From contig CAWFYV010000007.1 in the NCBI GenBank assembly GCA_963820185.1, positions 62,001-126,000 of the forward strand: a stretch of DNA of 64,000 nucleotides, read 5' to 3'. The position numbers were made by a program, and so were the translations under genes. Below, in pieces: positions 25,617-34,941 of this stretch. The notes beneath the pieces were generated by a model, which was given only the letters and a program-made list of their open reading frames with translations, was not told where the DNA came from and searched no databases. Origin of the DNA: Aquilonibacter sp963820185. Lineage in GTDB: Bacteria; Vulcanimicrobiota; Vulcanimicrobiia; Vulcanimicrobiales; Vulcanimicrobiaceae. Numbering within the stretch: the stretch's first letter is position 1; each line of letters starts with the position of its first letter.

Positions 25617-27254
25617 TTATGGTAGTGGAAACGGTGACATCGGATTTCCGGCCTTCAACACGTACGGGTCGTACGGATCGGTTCCGGCGATTCCCGTGAG
25701 TTGTGCCGCGCTCAGCGGCGGGATCGTCATGCCAAGTCCACCACTGGCAGCCGACGCGTCCGCCGTTGCAATGAACTCATTCGCGATGATACCGTAACCG
25801 GCGTTCGAGGGATGCAGTCCGTCCCAGCTCACCAGTCCGCCACCGAATTGCAGCGTGAGCGGCCCGGGAAGTCCCGGAAGCGACACGCCGGTTGTTGCGG
25901 CTTGTTGGAAGAGCGTGGTGATCGGTACAAGCGCAACTTGTCCCGGAGCCGCGGCTGCGAACTGCGCCGCAACGCCGTCGATGGCTTGATTGTAGCCTGC
26001 ATTCAGCGCTTGAACTTCAGCCGCAAACGCCGGTGTAAGGTACACGGAGCCGAGTCCGGTGCCCGGTCCGCTCGGATCGAGCGGAGGCGTTACGCATAGC
26101 GGCGAGCCGCCTGCACAAAGCTCGAGGACGTCGAGGAAGCCGGTCTCGGTGAGATAACCGCCTGCAGTGACACCATACTTCGTACCGATGTAGGCCACCG
26201 CTGCATTGGCCGCAGCTGCGGGAACACCGAGCGATTGCAGGTCCGCCGAGAGCTTCGCCTGCGGGAAGAACTGCGGAACGGGATTGCCGGTCGTGGGCAA
26301 TAGCGTCGGCAGATCCGCGATCAGTACTTTGGATCCCGTCGCCGTGAGTGACTTCACGATTTGCGTGAGATCAGCCGCCATCTGTGTCGGCGTATCGCTC
26401 GCCGGCGCTGTTCCGGCCGAGAAGATGAACTTCAACAGATCGTTGGCACCGAGCCATACCGTCGCGAGCTTCGGCTTCATTCCAACGGCAACGTTGAGCT
26501 GTGTGAGATTGCTGCCATATGCAGTCTGATAGGCGCCGAGTACCGGCAGGAAGTACTGATTTTCTGCCTGCACCAGCGATTGCAAACCGCCTGAGGTTGG
26601 ATCGTTCGGCAGCGTTGCGTACCCGCAATTGCTTCCCGATTGCACCGGCGGTCCTTCGTACGGGCCGGTCATGTAGATCGTTTCGTGCATCGTAATGCCC
26701 GGAACGGCGAGATCGCCGATGCCGGTATTCGGGCTCAGGCGCGTGCCTGCCCAGGTCGATGCGCCGAACCCTGACTGGTTGAATGCGGAGCAACTGGATT
26801 GTGTATTGGCAAACAGTGTCGCCGCGTTGAGCACGATCTGGGTGCCGACGCCCGGCGGAGCGATGAGCGGCATAACGCCGCTAAGAACGGAGAGATTGTT
26901 TGGGCCGTACGGCGTGTGGTTGCACGCGCCGCCGGTTGACGTGATGCAGTCGTACAAGTCGGCGAAGAATCCGCTCTCCTGCGTCGGATACACGGTACCG
27001 GCTCCGGCTACAACCGGCGGGTACGAAGACACGCTGCTCGTCGTTTGTTTGCCGAGCAGTGAATCAGCTTGTTCACCGGCGGTCAAACTGTCGCCGACAC
27101 CAACGAGCAGCGGGCCGCCGGCCGGTGTAGGTGCCGTTGAAGGACCGGTGCCTTTAACGAGTTGCGGTACGTTACCGCCGCCGCCGCCGTTACCGCACGC
27201 CGCAAGCGACGCAACGGCAACAAGGGTCAGAAGTGCGAGATATTTTTTCATCAT
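25617..27254 (-). CDS. SGNH/GDSL-hydrolase lipoprotein (copy 1)
   Basis: A 545-residue lipoprotein paralogous to its downstream neighbour. The signal peptide runs MMKKYLALLTLVAVASLAAC, with a lipobox Cys near residue 20 followed by a glycine-rich linker. Block I is LLVGVGDSLTAGEQ, block III TVWLGANDLLKF, and block V WDGLHPSNAGYGIIANEF. The long shared segment GMKPKLATVWLGAND and the GGLQSLVQAENQYFLPVLG region show recent duplication. It lies 11 nt downstream of the barrel-like protein, so the two form an envelope operon. Confidence 0.87.
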   Translation of the reverse strand: MMKKYLALLTLVAVASLAACGNGGGGGNVPQLVKGTGPSTAPTPAGGPLLVGVGDSLTAGEQADSLLGKQTTSSVSSYPPVVAGAGTVYPTQESGFFADLYDCITSTGGACNHTPYGPNNLSVLSGVMPLIAPPGVGTQIVLNAATLFANTQSSCSAFNQSGFGASTWAGTRLSPNTGIGDLAVPGITMHETIYMTGPYEGPPVQSGSNCGYATLPNDPTSGGLQSLVQAENQYFLPVLGAYQTAYGSNLTQLNVAVGMKPKLATVWLGANDLLKFIFSAGTAPASDTPTQMAADLTQIVKSLTATGSKVLIADLPTLLPTTGNPVPQFFPQAKLSADLQSLGVPAAAANAAVAYIGTKYGVTAGGYLTETGFLDVLELCAGGSPLCVTPPLDPSGPGTGLGSVYLTPAFAAEVQALNAGYNQAIDGVAAQFAAAAPGQVALVPITTLFQQAATTGVSLPGLPGPLTLQFGGGLVSWDGLHPSNAGYGIIANEFIATADASAASGGLGMTIPPLSAAQLTGIAGTDPYDPYVLKAGNPMSPFPLP

Positions 27255-27265
27255 GGCGCCTATCC

Positions 27266-28495
27266 TTAAATCGGCAGAACGGCGGGTGAACCGATGCCGA
27301 ATTGCAGCTGGAATTGCGTGGCCTTGAGGCCTCCAACCGCCGGCACGGTGCTTGCGCTGCACGGCAACGAGTAACATTGGAAGTACTTGATGCCGTACGG
27401 GCTGTAGTTCGTCGGGCCGCCGCTATTGAGCACGAATTGCACGTAGGCGCTCTTGCCCAAACGTTCGGTCGCGCCGAAGAAGTACGCAATGAGGTGCTGT
27501 GCGTACGGATCGGTCGGCAAATAGTCACGCGAACTCTGCGGTTCGTAGAAGAGCCGAAGGTTCTTGTTGACGCTGTACTCGAGATACAGGATCTGGTACA
27601 GCTGTGCCGTGTTCTGCAGATTGACGCCGTTGAGGTGATTGAGCCACGTCGGTGCCAGCGTAAACGTGCCGAAGAATTTCGGCGACTTCAGGAACGGCAT
27701 CGTGAACGCAACCGACCAGTACTGCGCGCTGCGTGTCGGCACGCCGGTTACCGGCAATCCGTTGTTCGGATTGACGAACGGGACAACGTCGCTTCCGGGT
27801 TGTCCGGATTGGTTGATCTGTGACCAGCGCGAAACGTACGTCGGCGATATCACAAGCGGAACCGGATACTTTTCCTTGATGACGCCGAGGATCAGCAGCT
27901 TTTCATAGCTGAGCAGCAAGAACGAATCTTTGGTGGTCAGGTCGAGGTTCTGTGCACCGCAACCGTTGGCAGTCGTGCCGTTGAGGTTGACACATCCCGC
28001 TGCGGGAAGTCCGGCGGGTAAATAGAGGGGTACGGTTCCACTGTTGAAGCCGTACGGATAGTGCTGCAATTGGTAAAACGATGCGACGGCGCGCGATGTC
28101 GGATTGAATCCGTACCCGAGCATGCCGTCCATCCCGCCCTGCAGCCACTTGCCGTTGGCGGTGCCGATATTTCCCCACGGATACGCGATCGAGAGGTCGG
28201 CGAAATAGGTGAGCCCGGTTGGGAGGCCCAATTGCTGTTGGCCTCCGACGGGTAGCTGACTGACGGGAGGCACTTGCGCGACCGTCGGCTGCAGATTGTC
28301 CTGTTGTTGCGTCTGCGGCGAGGGTTGCGGTTGTGCTTTCTTGGCATCCATGGCGTTGCGGATCGCCGTATTTGCGCCGCTTACAACGCCGGTTGCGAGC
28401 GCTTGGCTTTGGTCGGCCGCTGCCGGCACGACGGAAAAACCGAACGAGACAGCAACAAGTAGTGCTGCGCTCGCCCGGGTGAGGCTTTTGAGCAT
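27266..28495 (-). CDS. Exported barrel-like hypothetical protein
   Basis: A 409-residue protein with a clear signal peptide (ASAALLVAVSFGFSVVPAAADQ, cleavage after AAA near residue 27) and a Gln/Pro-rich linker at ~50-85. The mature part is rich in alternating aromatic strands (TYFADLSIAYPWGN, ASFYQLQHYPYGF, FFGTFTLAPTWLNHL, LYQILYLEYSVNKNLRLFYEP) and glycines, which suggests an outer-membrane beta-barrel. No family is recognised. It is first in an operon with the SGNH lipoproteins, so a shared role in the outer envelope or polymer modification is plausible. GGAGAA precedes the ATG. The 122-bp region upstream is AT-richer and probably carries the promoter. Confidence 0.65.
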   Translation of the reverse strand: MLKSLTRASAALLVAVSFGFSVVPAAADQSQALATGVVSGANTAIRNAMDAKKAQPQPSPQTQQQDNLQPTVAQVPPVSQLPVGGQQQLGLPTGLTYFADLSIAYPWGNIGTANGKWLQGGMDGMLGYGFNPTSRAVASFYQLQHYPYGFNSGTVPLYLPAGLPAAGCVNLNGTTANGCGAQNLDLTTKDSFLLLSYEKLLILGVIKEKYPVPLVISPTYVSRWSQINQSGQPGSDVVPFVNPNNGLPVTGVPTRSAQYWSVAFTMPFLKSPKFFGTFTLAPTWLNHLNGVNLQNTAQLYQILYLEYSVNKNLRLFYEPQSSRDYLPTDPYAQHLIAYFFGATERLGKSAYVQFVLNSGGPTNYSPYGIKYFQCYSLPCSASTVPAVGGLKATQFQLQFGIGSPAVLPI

Positions 28496-28617
28496 AGACG
28501 TTCTCCAAACTCGAGGTCCGGACTATTAAAAGTATCAGCTTCCGGCTGGCCTCAACTTCGGGGTTAAGAAGTTTAAAACCCTCGTTGTTTGGGAGCGCTT
28601 TGGGTCCGTTTTAGCGG

Positions 28618-31600
28618 CTAATCACCGGCTACCGGACTGGGCATTTTTGCTGTGTCGACAACATCGCCGCGTGGTGCGCCATTATTCCGCGAGCTGCCAC
28701 GCAATTCCAGGCCCTTGATGATCACATAGAGCACCGGCGTGATCGCCAGATTGAGGAACGTCGAGAGCAGCATGCCGCCAAAAACGACGGTTCCTAGGGA
28801 GTGGCGTGCCGCGCTGCCGGCGCCGCTCGCAAAGACCAGCGGCAGCACCGCGATGATGAACGCGATCGAGGTCATCAGGATCGGGCGAAGCCGTGTCTGT
28901 GCTGCACGTAGTGCCGCAGTGACGACGTCGGCCCCGGCGCGGATCTGTTGATTGGCAAACTCCACGATCAAAATCGCGCTCTTACTCGCAAGACCGATCA
29001 ACATGACGTAGCCGACCTGCGCGTACACGTCTTGCGCAACATTTGCATAGAGCAACGGCAACGGTATGTGACGCAGGTTGATAAACGCCAATGCGCCGAG
29101 CAGCGCTGCGGGCACCGCGAGCAGCACGATCAGCGGATCGATCCAACTCTCATACTGTGCCGAGAGCACGAGGTAAACGAAGATCAGGCCGAGCAAGAAA
29201 ATCAACGCGCTCTGCGCGCCGGCTGCGATCTCGTCGAGCTGCAGGCCCGACCACTCGTAGGTAATCCCCTTGGGTAGTACCTTTGCTGCGATCTGTTGCG
29301 TTGCGTCGATCGCTTCGCCCGAGCCGTGGCCCGGCGCGGAATTGCCGTTGATCTCTATATTCCGGTAGAGGTTGTAGTGGGTGATGACCGGGGCGGTCAG
29401 CGTCATCTTCTCGTTGACCATCGCGCTGAGCGGCGTCAAGCCTGCGCCCGTCGCATTCGTGTTTGACGTTGGACTGATCGGCGTGCCGGTCGTTCCAGAA
29501 CGCACGTACAGGTACTGCAATGCCGCGGGATCGTTACGATATGGCGCATCGGCTTGGACGATCACCTGCCACGAACGGTTGAGATAGGTGAAGTTGTTGA
29601 CGTAGAGCGAGCCGAGGTCGACCTCCATCGTGTTGAACACGTCGTTGAGATTTGCGCCGAACGATTCGACCTTGTTGCGGTCCACGTTGACTTCGAGCTG
29701 CGGCGAGTTGATCCGGAACTGTGTGAACACTTGCGCGAGGCGGGGGTCTCGCGCAGCTGCTCCCATGATTCCGTAGGCCGATCCGGCGAGCGCGGGTAAG
29801 CCGAGATTCGCGCGGTCTTCGAGTTCGAATTGATAGCCGCCGAAACTGCCGACGCCGTTGATTGCGGGTGGATTCACGGCGAAGATCTGCGCCTCGGGGA
29901 CATTCTTGTAGAACATGAAGTTGAGGCGACCCAGCAGCCCGCCGATAGAATGTTGTGGACCCTTGCGCTCGCTCCACGGCTTGAGCAGCGTAAAGATGAT
30001 GCCGCGGTTCGACGCCGATCCGGTGAAGCTGAAGCCGGTAACGTTAAAGACGTGCAGCACTTCGGGTTGCGCGCGGATGAGTTTTTCAGCTTTGATCGCG
30101 ATTTGCTGCGTGGCAACAAGCGAGGTGCCCTCGGGCGCTTGCACGAGCGTGATGAAGAAGCCTTGATCTTCATCTGGAATGAACGCCGTCGGCGTCGTGC
30201 GGAACAGCAGTGCGGTGAGCCCAAGCGCGAGCAAAAAGACGCCGAACACCGGCCAACGATTGCGAAACAGCTTCGGCAGCGTGCGCGCATACCAATCGCG
30301 GAAGTTATGCAGCCCCGCGTTGAACCAGCGGAAGAAACCCCAATTCGATTCGGTCTCGCCTGTGAGCAAACGCGCCGCCAGTGCGGGCGCAAGCGTGAGG
30401 GCTTGGAAGAGCGAGATCGTGATAGCTGCCGTGATCGTCAGCGCGAACTGTTTGTAGAGCTGGCCCGTGGTGCCCGGGAAGAACGCGACTGGGAAGAAGA
30501 CGGAAAAAAGCACGAGCGACGACGCAACCACTGCGCTCTGGATTTCGCGCATCGCGACGATCGTCGGTCCGGTGCCGGACGTTTTGTCGGCCTCCATATG
30601 ACGCGCGATGTTCTCGATCACGACGATAGCGTCGTCGACGACGAGTCCGGCGGCAAGCGTCAATCCGAAGAGCGTGACGGTGTTGATTGAAAATCCGAAG
30701 ATCTTCATCACGAAAAACGCGCCGATTAGTGAAACCGGAATCGTCGCGGCCGGAATCAGCGTGGCCTTCGGATCCTGCAAGAAAAGGAAGATCACTAAGA
30801 TGACCAGGATGACCGAGAGCACGAGCGTGGTGACGACTTCCCTGATCGATTCGCGCACGAATAGTGTCGTATCGAATGCCACCTCCCAGGTGATGCCAGG
30901 CGGGAAGTTGCCTTGGATCTGCGCCATCTTCTGTTTGACCAAGTCGGCAGTCTGCAGTGCGTTTGCGTCGGGATACTGGAGCACGCCCATGCCGACGACA
31001 TCTTCGCTGCCGTCGAAGCGCAAGTCGACCGAGTAGTCCTGCGCGCCGAGTTGAAGCCGCGCAACATCGCCCAGGCGTGTGAAACCGCCGTTGGGATTCG
31101 CACGCAGGATGATATTTCCGAATTGAGCCGGCGTCGAGAGCTGGGTAAGCGCATCGATCGCGTAGGTGTATTGCTGATTGGGCGCGCTCGGCGCTGCGCC
31201 TACGCTGCCGGCGGCGACCTCGACGTTCTGTCCTTGGAGCGCACTGATCACGTCTGTCGCGGCGAGACCCTCACCAGCCAGCTTCTGGGGATTGAGCCAG
31301 ATGCGCATCGCGTACTGGCGTTGCCCGAAAATGCGCACCTGCGAGACGCCAGGGATGCGCCCTAGATCGTTGACGACGTTGAGCTGTGCGTAGTTGCTTA
31401 GGAACAGCTTGTCGTATTTTGGGTTGTTCGACTTGAGTGCAATACCCATGACAAACGCGCCGGAGTTTTTCGAAACCGTCACGCCGACTTGCTGCACGGT
31501 TTGCGGTAAGAGCCCTACCGCCGACTGCACGAGGTTCTGGACGTCGGCTGCGGCGATATCGAGATTGGTTCCCAAGTTGAAGGTCGCGGTGATCGTCGAA

Positions 31601-31857
31601 ACGCCCTGCGCGCTCGTGGAGCTGATATAGCGGAGGCCCTGCGCGGAGTTCACCGCGGTCTCGAGCGGATTGGTGACCTGTGCTTCAACGGCTTGCGGAC
31701 TTGCACCGACATACGACGCCGTGACCGTCACGACCGGTGGCGCGATCTGCGGATACTGATCGATCGCGAGCGTCGGCAACACGACCAGTCCCGCGATGAG
31801 TACGATGATCGAACAGACGGCCGCAAAAATCGGGCGGAAAATGAAAAAGCTGCTCAT
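28618..31857 (-). CDS. RND efflux transporter, HAE1 (AcrB/MexB-like) permease
   Basis: A 1079-residue proton-driven inner-membrane pump. The N-terminus FFIFRPIFAAVCSIIVLIAGLV and TLAIDQYPQIAPPVV are typical of HAE1 RND proteins. The proton-relay Asp pair is in GLVVDDAIVVIENIARHME near residue 407. The periplasmic porter regions and the C-terminal helices (YVMLIGLASKSAILIVEFA) are complete. No membrane fusion protein or outer-membrane channel lies beside it. Its ATG overlaps the lipA stop by one base (TAATG), so it is translationally linked to the lipoate genes. Confidence 0.94.
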   Translation of the reverse strand: MSSFFIFRPIFAAVCSIIVLIAGLVVLPTLAIDQYPQIAPPVVTVTASYVGASPQAVEAQVTNPLETAVNSAQGLRYISSTSAQGVSTITATFNLGTNLDIAAADVQNLVQSAVGLLPQTVQQVGVTVSKNSGAFVMGIALKSNNPKYDKLFLSNYAQLNVVNDLGRIPGVSQVRIFGQRQYAMRIWLNPQKLAGEGLAATDVISALQGQNVEVAAGSVGAAPSAPNQQYTYAIDALTQLSTPAQFGNIILRANPNGGFTRLGDVARLQLGAQDYSVDLRFDGSEDVVGMGVLQYPDANALQTADLVKQKMAQIQGNFPPGITWEVAFDTTLFVRESIREVVTTLVLSVILVILVIFLFLQDPKATLIPAATIPVSLIGAFFVMKIFGFSINTVTLFGLTLAAGLVVDDAIVVIENIARHMEADKTSGTGPTIVAMREIQSAVVASSLVLFSVFFPVAFFPGTTGQLYKQFALTITAAITISLFQALTLAPALAARLLTGETESNWGFFRWFNAGLHNFRDWYARTLPKLFRNRWPVFGVFLLALGLTALLFRTTPTAFIPDEDQGFFITLVQAPEGTSLVATQQIAIKAEKLIRAQPEVLHVFNVTGFSFTGSASNRGIIFTLLKPWSERKGPQHSIGGLLGRLNFMFYKNVPEAQIFAVNPPAINGVGSFGGYQFELEDRANLGLPALAGSAYGIMGAAARDPRLAQVFTQFRINSPQLEVNVDRNKVESFGANLNDVFNTMEVDLGSLYVNNFTYLNRSWQVIVQADAPYRNDPAALQYLYVRSGTTGTPISPTSNTNATGAGLTPLSAMVNEKMTLTAPVITHYNLYRNIEINGNSAPGHGSGEAIDATQQIAAKVLPKGITYEWSGLQLDEIAAGAQSALIFLLGLIFVYLVLSAQYESWIDPLIVLLAVPAALLGALAFINLRHIPLPLLYANVAQDVYAQVGYVMLIGLASKSAILIVEFANQQIRAGADVVTAALRAAQTRLRPILMTSIAFIIAVLPLVFASGAGSAARHSLGTVVFGGMLLSTFLNLAITPVLYVIIKGLELRGSSRNNGAPRGDVVDTAKMPSPVAGD

Positions 31858-32753
31858 TACCCCTCGAAGGCCTGTTCAGCGTGATAGGAGCTGCGCGAGA
31901 GCGGGCTCGAGACCACCTGGTGGAAGCCTTTGCTCTTCGCGAGCGCACCGAGCCGATCGAACTTTTGCGGCGTTACGAATTCCACGACGGGCAGATGTTT
32001 CTTTGTGGGCTGCAGATACTGCCCAAGCGTAAAGATATCGACGCCGGCTGCACGTGCATCCTCCATCGCGCGTTCGATTTCTTCTTCGGTCTCACCGAGG
32101 CCGATCATCAGCGACGTCTTGGTGAAACGTTCGGGAGCGCGTGACTTTGCGTGCTCGAGCATACGCAACGATTGATCGTAGGTCGCGCGCTTGTCGCGAA
32201 CGGTTGGCGTGAGCCGGCGCACGGTTTCGAGGTTGTGCGCGAAGACGTCGGGACGCGCGTCCATCACGATATCGAGCGCGCGTAGATCACCGCGGTAGTC
32301 GCCGCTGAGAATCTCGACCTTCGAACCGGGAACGCGCTCGTGAATCGCGCGCACCGTGTTGGCAAAAATCAATGCACCGCCATCGGCGAGATCGTCGCGG
32401 TCGACGGCGGTGAGCACGAGGTACTTCCAGCCCAGATCGCGCACGGCATCAGCGACGCGTACCGGTTCCATCCAGTCGACGACGCCCTTGGGATTGCCCG
32501 TCTTGACGTTGCAGAAGCGGCAGCCGCGCGTGCACGTGTCACCGAGAATCATGATCGTCGCCGTGCCGGCGCCCCAGCACTCGGCGATGTTCGGGCAGGC
32601 GGCTTCCTTGCACACGGTGTTGAGTGCGAGCGTGTTGACCTTAGCGCGCACGCGTTCATAGTCATCTCCCGACGGCAGTGCCACGCGCAGCCATGAAGGC
32701 TTGCGTGCGTGCGCCGGTTTGCCGTCGTCGATTAAACTGATTTCGATTGCCAT
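31857..32753 (-). CDS. lipA: Lipoyl synthase
   Basis: A radical SAM enzyme that inserts two sulfurs into octanoyl groups on lipoyl domains. The 298 residues contain the auxiliary cluster motif CKEAACPNIAEC, the SAM cluster motif CTRGCRFCNV, and the C-terminal RSSYHAEQ with the conserved Ser ligand. The start at 32753 gives MAIEISLID; a longer start would run into lipB. It follows lipB by 1 bp. Confidence 0.95.
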   Translation of the reverse strand: MAIEISLIDDGKPAHARKPSWLRVALPSGDDYERVRAKVNTLALNTVCKEAACPNIAECWGAGTATIMILGDTCTRGCRFCNVKTGNPKGVVDWMEPVRVADAVRDLGWKYLVLTAVDRDDLADGGALIFANTVRAIHERVPGSKVEILSGDYRGDLRALDIVMDARPDVFAHNLETVRRLTPTVRDKRATYDQSLRMLEHAKSRAPERFTKTSLMIGLGETEEEIERAMEDARAAGVDIFTLGQYLQPTKKHLPVVEFVTPQKFDRLGALAKSKGFHQVVSSPLSRSSYHAEQAFEG

Positions 32754-32754
32754 G

Positions 32755-33408
32755 TTATGCCGCTTGTCGAAGCGTGATACCAAACTCGCGCTCCAACTCC
32801 TCAACCAAGACGGGTTTGACCTCGTCAATTGTGACATCGTGGCCGATCTCGCGGGCGATCGATGTGATCCCTCGCTCGGTCAACCCGCAGGGGTTGATCA
32901 ACTGGTCGTAATCGAGGACGGTGGAAACGTTGAGCGCGATGCCGTGCAGCGATACCATCTTTTGAACTGCAAGGCCAATCGCGCAGATCTGGTTGCGCCC
33001 CACCCACACGCCGGCGTGCTCGCTCCAGCGTTCGGCGCTGATCCCATACCGGCCGACTGCCGCGACGACGGCACCTTCGAGAGAGCGCACCAGCGGTACG
33101 ACCTCGCGAAAGCGCTCGAGCTTGCGAATCGGGTAGACGACAAGCTGCCCGGGGCCGTGGTAGGTCACGTCGCCGCCACGCTCGATTTCGATCAGATCGA
33201 CGTCCCGCGCGGCCAGCAGTTCGGGTGAGAGTAAGACGTTATCGCGCTTGGCCTGGCGGCCCAGCGTGATCACCGGGGTGTGCTCGACCAATATCCAGGT
33301 GTCGGGCTCACGACCCTCGCGCACCGCTTCGTGCAGTGCGTGTTGGATATCCCAAACCTCGCGGTACGGCCGGGTTCCCAGATCGAGCAGCCTAGCAGCG
33401 GACCCCAT
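32755..33408 (-). CDS. lipB: Octanoyltransferase LipB (catalytic Lys apparently replaced by Gln)
   Basis: LipB transfers octanoyl from ACP to lipoyl domains. The 217-residue protein has the family pattern RGGDVTYHGPGQLVVYPI, SLHGIALNV and the catalytic Cys in LINPCGLTERGITS. The strand that normally reads KIA-IG, with the catalytic Lys, reads GRNQICAIGLAVQKMVSLHG here, so Gln sits at that position. The base sequence is unambiguous at this codon (CAG). Whether a nearby residue compensates is unknown. Gene order lpdA-lipB-lipA supports the assignment. Confidence 0.92.
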   Translation of the reverse strand: MGSAARLLDLGTRPYREVWDIQHALHEAVREGREPDTWILVEHTPVITLGRQAKRDNVLLSPELLAARDVDLIEIERGGDVTYHGPGQLVVYPIRKLERFREVVPLVRSLEGAVVAAVGRYGISAERWSEHAGVWVGRNQICAIGLAVQKMVSLHGIALNVSTVLDYDQLINPCGLTERGITSIAREIGHDVTIDEVKPVLVEELEREFGITLRQAA

Positions 33409-33420
33409 TGCACCCTATGA

Positions 33421-34866
33421 CTACTTCGCTCCGACCGGAGTTTTCGGTTTGGGGTTGAGAATATGGATCGCCTTGCCGTGGGCGGCCTCGGCGGCGTCCA
33501 TGATCGACTCCGTAAGCGTCGGATGCGGATGCACGGAGAGCCCAATGTCTTCGAGGGTTGCCCCCATCTCGAGCGCAATCACGCCTTCTCCGATAAGCGA
33601 TTCGGCTTGCGGCGCGACGATGTGCATGCCAAGCAGTGCGTCGGTCTTGGCATCGCCGACGAGTTTGAGCAGACCGTCGGTCTCGTTCATCGTGCGCGCG
33701 CGGCCGCTCGCTGCGAGCGGGAACTTACCGATGCGCACCTCGTAGCCTTTGGCTTTGGCTTCCTCTTCGGATAGACCGATCGTCGCGACTTCGGGATCGG
33801 TATAGACGCAATTTGGAATCGCGACCGGATCGAATGCGGCGGACTTGTCGCCCGAGATCACTTCCGCCGCGATCACCCCCTGCTTCATCGCGCGGTGCGC
33901 GAGCAGCGGCTGACCGGTGACGTCGCCGATCGCAAAGATATGAGGAATCTTTGTGCGACACTGCGCGTCAACGGCGATGAAGCCCTTATCGTCGGTTGCA
34001 AGACCGGCCGCCGTAAGATTGAGCGTGTCGGTGACCGGCCGCCGCCCGACGGCGACGAGCACCATGTCAAACTCGCGCGTTTCGTCCTTGCCGTTTGTGC
34101 CTTCGCCGGTGAACGTGGCTTTGACCGTCTTGCCGCTCTTCTCGATCTTGCCTACTTTGGTATCGAGCATGATCTCGACGCCTTGCTTCTTCAGAATGCG
34201 GCCGAGCGTCTTGGAGATTTCGAGATCCGTGCCGGTGAGAATCTGCGGGAGCGCTTCGATGACGAGCACTTTTGCACCGACGCGGGAATAGACTGTTGCG
34301 AATTCGAGGCCGATCACGCCACCGCCGACGATCAGCATCGTTTTTGGAATGCGCTTGACCTGCACGGCGTCGTCGGAATTGATGATGTATTCGCCGTCGC
34401 GCGGCCACGCTTTGACGTCGATCGGCGCAGAGCCCGTCGCAATCACGACGCTCTGTGCCTTGATCGTGTCGGCGCCTCCATCTTTGGTCTTGACGACGAT
34501 CGTCTTTGGATCTTTAAAACTCGCATCGCCGTAGATGAACTGGACGCCGTTCCCTTTGAAGAGCGTCTTCACGCCGCCGACGTTCGCGTTGACGACGTCG
34601 GTCTTGAACTTCGCGACGCCTTCGCGGTCAACTTCGGCCTTGGGCACCTTCAGCCCGATTGCATCGGCGTGCTCGATGTGGCGTATGATTTCGCCGACGT
34701 GAAGCAGCGCTTTGGTCGGAATGCAGCCCCAATTCAGGCAGACGCCGCCGACCTCGTCGCGATCGATGCAGATCACACTCTTGCCGAGTTGGGCGAGCCG
34801 GATGGCGGCATGGTATCCGCCCGGCCCCGCGCCGATAACGACCGCATCAACTTGGTGTTCAGCCAC
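33421..34866 (-). CDS. lpdA: Dihydrolipoamide dehydrogenase (E3)
   Basis: The E3 component of 2-oxoacid dehydrogenase or glycine cleavage complexes, which reoxidises dihydrolipoamide with FAD and NAD. The 481 residues include the FAD motif VVIGAGPGGYHAAIRLAQLG, the redox disulfide GGVCLNWGCIPTKALLH, the NAD motif IVGGGVIGLEFATVYSRVG, and the C-terminal His-Glu region HPHPTLTESIMDAA. It starts at the GTG at 34866 after CAGGAG. Genes for E1 and E2 are not in the window. First gene of lpdA-lipB-lipA-RND. Confidence 0.95.
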   Translation of the reverse strand: MAEHQVDAVVIGAGPGGYHAAIRLAQLGKSVICIDRDEVGGVCLNWGCIPTKALLHVGEIIRHIEHADAIGLKVPKAEVDREGVAKFKTDVVNANVGGVKTLFKGNGVQFIYGDASFKDPKTIVVKTKDGGADTIKAQSVVIATGSAPIDVKAWPRDGEYIINSDDAVQVKRIPKTMLIVGGGVIGLEFATVYSRVGAKVLVIEALPQILTGTDLEISKTLGRILKKQGVEIMLDTKVGKIEKSGKTVKATFTGEGTNGKDETREFDMVLVAVGRRPVTDTLNLTAAGLATDDKGFIAVDAQCRTKIPHIFAIGDVTGQPLLAHRAMKQGVIAAEVISGDKSAAFDPVAIPNCVYTDPEVATIGLSEEEAKAKGYEVRIGKFPLAASGRARTMNETDGLLKLVGDAKTDALLGMHIVAPQAESLIGEGVIALEMGATLEDIGLSVHPHPTLTESIMDAAEAAHGKAIHILNPKPKTPVGAK

Positions 34867-34941
34867 TGCACTATGCTCCTGAATACAAGGGTGGAGGGAA
34901 GCCCGCCCACTATACCAGGTTTCGCCGCAGCGGGCGCTGAC

